NCBI GenBank assembly: GCA_020543525.1
Contig: JAHYIO010000007.1
Coordinates: 1,054,001-1,118,000, forward strand
Reading direction: 5' to 3'
Length of the DNA stretch: 64,000 bases
Source: Coriolopsis trogii
Lineage: Eukaryota > Basidiomycota > Agaricomycetes > Polyporales > Polyporaceae
How positions within the stretch are numbered: the stretch's first letter is position 1; every line of letters begins with the position of its first letter. This document shows positions 1 to 9,500 of the stretch, piece by piece. The notes under the pieces are model-generated. The model ran no database searches, was not told the DNA's origin, and saw nothing but the letters and a program-made list of their open reading frames with translations. Made by a program: the position numbers and the translations under genes.

Positions 1-699
1 TATCTCCATTGCAACAGAGATCTTAGCCCTGACATGTACTGCATTCAGATATTCCCAATGAGACTTCAGATATGACAAGGTATTCAGCATAAATACATGT
101 TCACCCTCATCTATGACACGCTGACATGTTGAAGGACACCGGTTGAATTCTATTGTCTTCTTTTGCCAGTCAATTGAGGGGTTGTGATGATATACCCACT
201 CATGGCCTAAGAATAGATCTGATTTTCCAAGATCTGTGACGAGAAATTCAATCTGTTCACGGTGATCTCCAATGCGTAGCCACAGAAGTACATAATGGGT
301 GATAGATCCACCAACGTTTGGAGTGCCATCAGCATTGAACACTGGTACTGGCTTCTCGAACGGGTGCATGGTAAGCCGAGCTCGTCATACAAAGTCCCGA
401 TGAACACATGATCCCGTACAGCCCATGTCCAACAGCCCAATCATGTCCGTCCTCTCGCCCGTCTCTGGGTTCTCAATGGAGAGCAGTATGTCCATTTGGC
501 GCCTAGCACCGGACCCGCGGACCACTCGGAAATACTGAGGGCCCACCCTCGTGATAGAGAAAGCATTTGTCTTGTAGTCTATGTTGTCCGCCGCACGCGA
601 ACTGGTTTTTTCGATGTTTTTTGGGGTTTTATGGGGTTTATTGCGAACATTGTGACTACTAGTACAAGCAGATGAAGAAACTAAAGAGGAATGAAGCAC
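1..699 (-). pseudogene. Gypsy retropepsin-like protease segment, partial
   Basis: This is the aspartic protease part of the gypsy polyprotein and continues past the left edge. The active-site region reads LLDMGCTGSCVHRDFV, where fungal gypsy elements usually have D-S-G; the serine is replaced by methionine. The frame meets an in-frame TGA at about 377-379 and then continues as recognisable retropepsin sequence, including FNADGTPN, GDHREQIEFLVTDLG and FLGHEWVYHHNPSIDW, typical of the C-terminal half of these proteases. The stop plus the altered active site argue for an inactive copy. Confidence 0.75.
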
Positions 700-962
700 C
701 GGTTTAGACCGCCGGCCGCGCTCGTTAAGAGACGCCTCTTTGGTATGAGTCTCGGACCGAGTCGAAGCCGGAGATGTCGAAGATGAAGACGAGATAGAAG
801 TGGATGCCGGCAGAAGAGAAGAGATAACGGTCGGTTCGGAGACGGAGCACTCAGAGGTGTCGACGTCGGAATGATTGTTGAGGACAGAGAAACGATTGAA
901 AGTCGAGATGGGAGAGTGATGCGAGTGTGAGAGATGAGACGGCAGGGAGAACGTACGTGCGG

Positions 963-1672
963 CTACACTTCCCCAAGATCGAAACCCTGTGCTGCAAAGT
1001 CCTCTGGGTCTTCGGCAGTGAAGAGGCGTATGGCCTCAATGAACTCGTCGCGTGAGTCCTGCTCTTCCCACATACGCCGTATGCGCTGCTGTTGCGCGCT
1101 GCGGTTGGGGATGTGCCATGGCGACTGGCACGGACCGGCCTCGGACTTCTTCTTACCGCACTTGACGCATGCGCGGTCAAGGTCCATTGGCTTGCCGCGG
1201 CCGCCATATGTGATGCCGGTACCGTCGCGTTGAGTGGAAGGGAGAGGGGGAGGCGGAGGAGGTGCGGGTGGAGGTCGACTGGAGGTGGTTGTTGTAGTGT
1301 GTGCGTGTGTTGTGGAAGTGCGCGGTGGTTGTGCGGCAGCGTGGGACGTGGTCGTCGCGCCGCAAACGATCTGACCCTTGCGCCAGAAGGTGTCGATCGC
1401 CTTGATGCGCTTCTTTCAGTCATCATAGTCAGTTGGCTCGTTGCCGGAGGCGTAGATGGTCTGCGTGATGTTGGATCGAGTGTTGCGCTGAAGGATGTCG
1501 ATGACGTGTGCGTCGGAGGTTTTGAAACCGGCTTGGTCGACGAGCTCCTCAAAGTCCTGGAAGAACTCATTGGCCTCGCGATTGCCCATATAGTAGCGCT
1601 CGAGGCAGGCCTGGGCAGTCTTCGCCAGGTTCGGATCGACGAAGATCTTGTCTACTTCGTCCCAGAAGGCGG
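963..1672 (-). pseudogene. Gypsy gag, C-terminal half with degenerate zinc knuckle
   Basis: The minus-strand frame begins at the hAT insertion point with AFWDEVDKIFVDPNL. It continues with the capsid-like helices typical of fungal gypsy gag (ACLERYYMGNREANEFFQDF), a proline-rich linker, and a cysteine cluster, CVKCGKKKSEAGPCQSPWH. That cluster resembles a CCHC zinc knuckle with altered spacing. An in-frame TGA near 1411-1413 follows YDD, where tryptophan would fit (TGG to TGA). The N-terminal half lies at 12464-13121, beyond the two inserted elements. Confidence 0.75.
1665..1672. repeat. Left 8-bp target site duplication of the hAT element
   Basis: GAAGGCGG, identical to 5950-5957 on the other side of the element. 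Confidence 0.9.
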
Positions 1673-1692
1673 TAGTGATCGAAAGTCAGGTC

Positions 1693-1885
1693 AGAAGACC
1701 GGTCGTGACCGTTCTAATGACCGGACATAACCGGTAAATGACCTAACCTTGACCGCAAATTTTGCGGTCATGCTATAGGTCAAGTTCCGGTCATTGACAA
1801 TGGGATATTTTGTCTGACCGGTCATGACCGGCTATGACCAGTTCATGACCGATATTTCTAACCGGTTTTAACCGGTTATCGACCG
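1693..1885. repeat. Left subterminal repeat array of the hAT element
   Basis: Many copies, in both orientations, of a motif close to ACCGGTCA / TGACCGG. In hAT transposons such subterminal repeats are the usual transposase-binding sites. The same motif is repeated at the right end, and its density drops sharply in the coding part. Confidence 0.8.
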
Positions 1886-1973
1886 GTTATTCATGTACTT
1901 GATTGGACATTGGGCGGGCGGACCATCGCAAGCGCCAGACAAAACTGTGTAGATTATACCAATTTTGGCCTAA

Positions 1974-4900
1974 ATGCAAACAAACAAACAAACTATGCTT
2001 TGCGCGACTGCAAAATTCTCCCACTGTCTTCGACCCTGTGCGTCTTCCGTGCTTCTTTTCTCATCGGTCAAAGCTACATATAGCGAACCGGACATCCACG
2101 AGCCGTGCTATACAAAAAGCTTCGGGAGCAATCAAGACATCAGCCGGGGGCGGCACAACAAGTACGGTGCACGCAAAGCGCAATCGCGAGGAGTCCTCCG
2201 ATGAGAGTTCGGGAAATGAAGCACATCCGGCGAAGAAGAAACCTGGTACTGCACCCGCTGCTAAAGTAGTAGCGGGTGTTAGACGCTCCGACCGGCATCG
2301 ATGCAAGTCACGTAAGGCGATAGAGTCCACGTCGGGGGACATTGTCTGGGACGACGAGGACAGAGAGGAACAGGAACAGGAGAAAGATGAGGAGAGCAGG
2401 GTGGGTGAAGGAGAGGATGGCGAGGCAGTGGAGGACGGTGGTGAACGGAGTGACAGTCCTATTGTGGTATGTGGAACCATGTTAGCAGAGGTGGGAGTAC
2501 GCATTTGAATATGACTTACAATGATAGATACCAAGTGAATCGGATGACTCGGACGTTGATAGGGTCGTTGGCAAGCTTGTGAGACGAAGGACGAAAGCGG
2601 AGATGACAGCCGACTTGTTGACGATCTTCACGGCTCGAGAGAAAGTGCATTTTGAAGGTGAGGGGGAAGTTAAGGGGCGATGGTGTAAAATCTGTTGGTA
2701 AGTACATCAGCACTTGGCAGGAGAGAGGATGCTATGCTTTAGAAATATGTACTCACGATCATCACAACAGGGAAGACAAGCGAGTGCGCAAGGCCAAGGG
2801 CCGACACGCTGGTTGGTACCTCGGCCACAACTCAACCTGCCGTGAGCACATCAAGTCGGCGCATTACGAGGAGTATGCAAAGCGGTGTAAAGCCAAGGGA
2901 ATAGACGAGAATAAGCGGTGCGTACCAGATAGAGTGAAAAAGGCGAGGGCAGAAGCGGTGGCAGTGGCGGCGGGGAAGAGAGGAGGGCAGCGCACTCTTG
3001 AGTCTCTGGGCGTACACAAGGTTGCAGCTCCGCCCGATTTCTCAGAGGAAACAATCTTGAAGACGGTCGCCAAACACGTTGTGTGCGGCCAACAGGTGCG
3101 TGTATATAGTAATCTGCAACTTAATCTCAGCCCCCGATTTAGACGACGTAAACTCTAATTACCTTCACAGCCCCTCGCAGTGGCGGGCGAAGTCACTTTC
3201 ACAAACTGTCTCGTGGTCATGCGCCCAGGCACGAAGTGGTGAGAGCTCCCGACGCCTGACAAAGTCAAGACTTACGTTCACAACTCTTTCGTGACCTTTG
3301 TGGAGACCATAGCATCTGACATCGTGAAGGCTCCTGGGAACACGTCCGGCCTGTTTGATATGTGGACGGCTGCGCACACCTCAAACGCATTCTTCGGTCT
3401 GATCCTGCAATGGATTGACGTCGCGTACGACCACATCACCGGGAACTGGACCTTCACTTACCGCAACGAGGTTGCTGCCTGTCACCAAGTCCTCGGCGAC
3501 CATGCCGGTCCCAATCTGGGACGTTACCTCTTGGCTCTTCTCGACCGTGCCGGGGTCACGTCGAAATCTCTCTGCAAGGTACGTATCCTCCTCCCCCCCA
3601 CCCTCCCAACCAGTCCCCCTCTTTGTACACACGCCCCCGACCGGTCCTCACTGCGCACGCCTCGCTCCCCTGCCTCTCAGCTTGGACATCTCACAACCGA
3701 CAACGCAACAAACAACTCCGCTGGCGTGAAGGAGTTAGAACGGCGCCTCAGGTTGAGGAACGTCCTACCGGACAATTGGGTCACATCGGAACGGCTTCTC
3801 GGGTGCGCGCACTCATTGTCTCACCTGTATTCTCATGCTAACTGCTCTATTCTCTAGCTGCTTTGGACACATCGTCGAGCTAGCTATCAATGACTTCATG
3901 GATACGATCACAGACACGAAGATAGCGGAGTCACGAGAAGAAGTCTGAAACTTCGACCCGCAAGCACGATCAGAGCGTACGGACCTGATAGCGATGGTGC
4001 GCACCTTGGCAGTGAAGGTACGCATGTCTGTACACCCGTGTCCGGTCCTCCGTCTCCGTGGTGGTATGCAGATCTTTGTAAGACGTTGACCAGCAAGACC
4101 ATTCACATTCGAAATGTAGACGTCTGGCTTGATATGCTAACGTTTTGGTATTCCAGATTCAGGCTTCGTCCCAGCGCAAGGAGCTTTTCCATTCCCTACA
4201 GAAGGAGGCAGGAATCAACCCACCGCTTGTCATCCCCCTTCATAGCAATGTGCGCTGGGGCAGCGCCCATAATATGTTGTTACGTGCGTACGAGCTTCGT
4301 GAGGTACGCGATCATCTCTTCTGCGTCCCACCTAGCAGCTAATTGAACCTCGACGGTCCTAGCATATCGACGCGTTCATCGCTATGGCGGATGTCAAGTT
4401 TGGCCCCATCACGAGGCAGCGTCGCCGCGGCCAGCGCGACAAGAAGATTCCATGGGCGGCCTTCCAGTTCACCAAGGAGCAATGGGAGACGGTTCGGCTG
4501 TGCAGCGAGATACTCACGGTGAGCAGACTCTCCTCCCTGCGCATCAAACTCTGACATGTTCTTTCTTTCCAGGACTTACATCTATACCAGCAAGTATGTT
4601 CTACCAACCGAGCACCGACCGTGCATAAGGTCATCCCGGTGATGGAGAACCTAGCAACACGGTGGGAGAAGAAGGCGGCCAATGCTGCATACGCTCCCTT
4701 TCATCACGCACTGAACGCTGCTCTCGCTAAGCTGAATAAGTACTACAAGAAGCTCGATAACGCAGATGCGTACATTCTTGCAATGTGTAAGCTTTTGTTT
4801 ATGCACTGATTCACAATCTCTTACGAACTCCTTTCAGATCTTCATCCGTACTTCAAGCTTAACTATATCAACAACAAGTGGGGAGGAGAGGCTGAGTACC

Positions 4901-5663
4901 TCAAAGACATCGAAGATGGCATACCAGACCCTCGCAATTGGAAGGCCTACGCATCTGACGTAGTTGAGAAGGCGGTAAGTCTGTTCGGTGCTACCTGTCC
5001 GTATTACGCTGATGTTTGAAATCTAGCTCGAGTATTACTGGCCGAAGCGCCTGCGTCCAGAGGACTTCATGCCGAAGGAACAGAATGATGAGCACGACAA
5101 GGATAAACAGCCGGCTGCGGCCTCTCCGGACATCAATGCTCAGAGTCTCGAGGATGACGAGGATGATTACGACCGTGAGCGGCGCCTTCAGCTTGAGCGC
5201 GCTGAGAGCGATGATGGGTGGAGGTCGGAGATGGCACGTTACACTTCGACACGTGACCTACAGGTCAAGAAGGATGCGGACACTGTTGCTTGGTGGGCGG
5301 TGAGTATGCCGAACTCCGCTTTGGCTTGAGCGTATACTTACTTGTTCTATTTTGTCTCAGCAACATGCTTCCATCTATCCGACGCATGCACGCATGGCGC
5401 TCGATATTCTCCCGATCGCAGGGGCGACTGTTGGCGTCGAGTCGCTGTTTTCACACGGTGGACAGGTCCTCATGGACTATCGCTCACGTCTTGCGCCGCA
5501 GGTGTTTGAAGAGCTCCAATGCCTCAAGCATCATTGGAAGCCCACCATCGTGAATTACGCTCGCGAGAACGAGAAGAATGTTGAGTTTATTGAGATAGAG
5601 GAGTACGAGTATATGGAGATGGAGGACCAGATGCTGAGGGCCGTCGATGACGTTGATGAATAA
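1974..5663 (+). pseudogene. hAT transposase, multi-exon, with apparent in-frame stops
   Basis: A chain of plus-strand segments separated by short introns encodes a hAT transposase. In order: an acidic, lysine-rich N-terminus (about 2130-2500); a BED-type zinc finger split by an intron (GRWCKIC near 2670, then STCREHIKSAHYEEY near 2840); the catalytic region with FDMWTAAHTSNAFFG (about 3355), LTTDNATNNSAGVKELERR (about 3683) and VIPLHSNVRWGSA (about 4225); and the dimerisation region near the end (ILPIAGATVGVESLFSHGGQ, about 5410). The stop is TAA at 5661-5663. TGA codons interrupt the frame near 3241 (after GTKW) and 3947 (after ESREEV), so the gene is probably inactive unless these sites are spliced around. 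The start codon is uncertain. Confidence 0.8.
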
Positions 5664-5727
5664 TTAGATGTTATACGTACATTATAGTTCCACGATGGTG
5701 TGCTTTTCTGTGTTACTATATGTGTGA

Positions 5728-5928
5728 TTGACCAGTCATGACCGGTTTATAACTGGTCATAACCGGTCATGACCGCTGTTCAGTCATGACCGGTCATAAC
5801 TGATGACCGGACCGTCAGTCATGTCAGGTCATGCAATGACTGATTGTTCGGTCCAGTCAGACACAACCGAACCGGTCAGGTCCAGGTCCGGTCACCGGTC
5901 ATTGTCCAGAGGGGCCAATGACCGGACT
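5728..5928. repeat. Right subterminal repeat array of the hAT element
   Basis: Repeated ACCGGTCATGACCGG-like motifs in both orientations between the transposase stop and the right inverted repeat, mirroring the left array. Confidence 0.8.
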
Positions 5929-5949
5929 TGACCGGACTTTTAATCACTA

Positions 5950-5957
5950 GAAGGCGG
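5950..5957. repeat. Right 8-bp target site duplication of the hAT element
   Basis: GAAGGCGG. Its last two bases are also the first two bases of the copia target duplication GGTCG (5956-5960). Confidence 0.9.
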
Positions 5958-5960
5958 TCG
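5956..5960. repeat. Left 5-bp target duplication of the copia element
   Basis: GGTCG, matched by 12464-12468. It overlaps the hAT duplication by two bases. Confidence 0.88.
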
Positions 5961-6527
5961 TGATGAACTCTGAACCTGGAAGGCTTGGAGCGACCTGTAA
6001 GTCACACAAAGAGAGATCTTCAGTCAGTGAGCGAACGACTATATTGCATAGTTTAGTACCTGTAAGTCACACAAAGAGAGACTACAAGTACTAGTAAGTA
6101 AAGTGTAGTAGAGCATAAGTAATGAGTGAGACTTACTCTTCAGTCAGTGAGCGAACGACTGAAGAGCAGAGGGGCAAACAGACTGCCTTATATACTGGAG
6201 AGAGGAGTGCATGAGTAAGCGAATGAAGCAGTCACATGTTAACCATAGAGCGATGAGTAAGAGTCCGTACTCGGCGTATGAGTAAGAGCCGAGAGTATTC
6301 TGAGTAAGACATAAGGTCTAGAATGTTCCGGTGCATTGTAGAACGCACAGGAAGACAAGGGAACCATATGGTCATGGGAATGTACAGTAGTTTCGTAGAG
6401 AAAACCGTATATGGTAAGTAGAAACACAGCCTATAGTAAGCGCTATCTAAACATAGGTAAACATGACCATACAAAGGTTGTGTGCACAACTCCGGACCGG
6501 TAGAGCCGTAAATCCAGAATGTCAACA
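5961..6527 (-). repeat. Copia 3' LTR (567 bp)
   Basis: Same sequence as 11897-12463. It contains two internal direct repeats: a 23-base unit at 5994-6016 and 6059-6081, and a 24-base unit at 6017-6040 and 6137-6160. It begins immediately after the purine run that follows the polyprotein stop. Confidence 0.93.
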
Positions 6528-6536
6528 CTCCCACTC
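6528..6536 (-). other. Copia polypurine tract
   Basis: The minus strand reads GAGTGGGAG immediately before the 3' LTR start (TGTTGAC), the expected place for the plus-strand primer. Confidence 0.65.
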
Positions 6537-6538
6537 GT

Positions 6539-9500
6539 TCAAGATGCAACGGACACAAGACCTATCTCCTCAACGAATTTGGCCTGATTGGAGTAAGGCA
6601 CGTTCTTCGTGAGAGGGTCGGCCAATTGGTCCTCAGAAGCGACATAGTAGATCTCGACAGATCCCATCTCGACCTGTTCACGAATGAAGTGATAACGGAT
6701 CTCTATGTGCTTGGTACGACGGTCAATGACTGGATTGACAGACAAGAAGATCGAGCCTTGGTTGTCGAGACACAAAGGCGTCGGATCAGTCACGTCATCT
6801 CCGAGTTCATTGCCGAAGGTCCTCAGCCATGCCAACTGACGACAAGTGTCGGAGGCCGCTTTATATTCCGCCTCGGTCGAGGAGAGCGAAATGGTAGGCT
6901 GACGCCTCGATGCCCACGATACAGCACCACCTGCCATCAAGAAGACAAAGCCAGAGGTTGAGTGCCGATCATCACGGTCTTCCACCCAGTCCGAATCTGA
7001 GTACGAAATCAGACCGTCATTAGACGCTCCCTTGTAGCGCAGCCGGTACGCCTTTGTTCCCTGAAGGTAACGCAGGACATACTTGGCATAGTTCATGTGC
7101 GCTTCAGAGGGATTGGCATTGTACTTGGATAACCGTGTGACAGCGAAAGCAATATCAGGGCGCGTCCCGAGCATGGCGTACAAAAGACTGCCAATAAGAC
7201 TCTGGTAGCGTTGCCTGAATGAATCGGAAGCGGGCTGATCGGTTTTCACCAAAACAGCACCAGCAGGGAGAGGAGTACGCGACGGTTTACAGTCAGCCAT
7301 CTGGAAACGCTCAAGGACAGACTGGATATACTCTTCCTGGTCGATGTCGAGTGTTCGAGTGGAACGATCTCGAGTGATGCGAAGACCAAGGAAGCGCTTG
7401 ACTGGTCCCAAGTCCGTCATCTTGTACTGCTTAGAGAGAGAGCGCTTGACGTGCTTGATGTGACTAGACTGATCGCCAATGAGAAGTAGATCGTCGACAT
7501 AGAGTACGACAATCGTTACGTGTTCCCCCCCTTGTCGCCGATATACGTAGATCCCGGCATCAGAATAAGTCCGTTGGAATCCCAAGTCAAGAAGCGACTG
7601 ATGAATCTTCGCATTCCATTGACGCGACGCCTGTTTAAGACCATAGATAGCCTTTTTGAGCAGACAGACGTGGTCTTCCTTCCCAGGAACGACCCAGCCT
7701 TTGGGCTGTTCCATGTAGATCTCCTCTTCGAGATCGCCATTCAGAAACGCGGTCTTGACATCCATAGATTCGATGTCCCAGTCCTCAAGCGCAGCATGCG
7801 CAAGAAGATACCGGATAGACTCGAACCGCGCAACCGGAGAGAACGTCTCGTGATAGTCCTCACCCCATACTTGAGTAAAACCGCGAGCAACAAGACGAGC
7901 TTTATACCGCCCATCATGTTTAATGTCATAAACCCAGCGGTTTGAGACGACGTGTCGACCTTTAGGACGAGGAACAAGTAACCAGGTTCTGTTCTCGATG
8001 AGCGAGTCATACTCCGACTTCTCAGCTTCGCGCCACTTAGGAGCATCAGGCGATCGCATGGCCTCCTTGTGGGATTGAGGAATACCAGCTTTCGACTGAG
8101 CAGCAGCGAGAAAAGCGAGGAAAGTCTCTGCCTCCCACTGATCTCCATCCGGATCTGTCCGAGCGTCAACATGAACCGGGTTCTCGTCACCATAGATGTT
8201 GTCCTGAGTCCTACTCGGGTGGGGAATGCCTGCTTTGTCACGACGAGGACGGTCACGAGCAATGCTAGGCTGATTATCTCCCACTGGTCTGTTACGACCA
8301 CGACGGTGAGGAGGATGAGGAGCAGGAACAGGCGGTGGTGTTGGAGGACGATCAGGGGCATTAGCCAGAGCAGGTGCTTCAGGCGCATCATCGTCTACAG
8401 AGTGATCAAGCGGTGGTGGGACATCAAGCGGAATGGGAAGGGGAATGTCCAGGATGTCGTTGGGATCGACCGAGTCAGAGTCGTCGTTCGAGGACTCATC
8501 TGACTGGTCATTCACAAACGGATTATCACTGGGGGCGACAGGTTGATTGCCAGGAAGTTTTCGTGCAGGGAAAGACTCTTCATCGAATGTCACATCGCGG
8601 GACACGACGATAGAGCGGGTGGCCGGATTCCAAAAACGATACCCCTTGGAACCCTGCTCATACCCCACGAAGATCATCTCGACTACCTTCTTGTCGAGCT
8701 TCCCTTCGCGCTTCGCCTTCTGCACATGCACAAAGGCTTTGCACCCAAACACGCGGAAGTAGGAAACGTCCGGTATGGTGCCGTCCCACAACGTGATAGG
8801 GCATTGCCATTTGTGTCGTCGCATAGGTTGACGATTGTAGATATGAACAGCTGCATCGATGGCAAGTTGCCAGAAACCGTGACTAAGTCCAGCCTGATGT
8901 AACATACACAAAGCCTTCTCGGTGATGGTACGGTTCCAGCGTTCAGCACGTCCATTCTGTTGAGGTGAACCCGCAACTGTCTTCTGGTGCTCGATGCCAT
9001 GCGAACGAAGAAGCTCGCTGAACTCGCTAGACGTGTATTCCCCCCCTCGATCAGAGCGGACTTTCTTGATCTTTTTACCGGTCTGAGTCTCAGCCCATGC
9101 CTTATAGTCGAGGAATGCTTTAACAGCGTCCGACTTGTGCTTAAGGTAGTAGGCGCGAGCAAGACCAGAGTAATCGTCAATGAAACCGGCAAAATACTTC
9201 CATCCTCCGATAGCCTGAGTACGCATCGGTCCATCGAGATCTGTATGGATGAGCTCGAGAACTTCAGTCGCACGCTTCTCAGAAGGTGGAAAGGGGGCGC
9301 GAGTGGATTTGCCAAAGGCACATCCGTCACATGGCTCTTCATCCGCAGGATCAACGGCATCAACTCCCTTGGTGTTCTTAGGAAGATGACGTACCACGTC
9401 CTTGCCCGCATGACCAAAGCGACGATGCCAGGTCTTGAAGCGACGGACATTGAGGTGGACACGCTGACCATTACGGAGTTCGAGGAGCGTCCAGTACGTG

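Larger units (their letters stand above)
1673..5949 (+). mobile_element. hAT-family DNA transposon inserted in gypsy gag
   Basis: The ends are inverted repeats of about 21 bases: the left reads TAGTGATCGAAAGTCAGGTC, the right (reverse complement) TAGTGATTAAAAGTCCGGTC, with 18 of 21 matching. The element is flanked by a perfect 8-bp duplication, GAAGGCGG, at 1665-1672 and 5950-5957, the size expected for hAT elements. Both subterminal regions are packed with ACCGGTCA/TGACCGG motifs. The interior encodes a transposase with a BED-type zinc finger and a hAT C-terminal dimerisation region. Total length is 4277 bp. Confidence 0.93.

Noticed and set aside
851..1570. A 239-codon frame on the minus strand
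   Set aside because: It is the wrong frame of the gypsy gag region; the real gag sequence with the cysteine cluster lies in another frame of the same strand.
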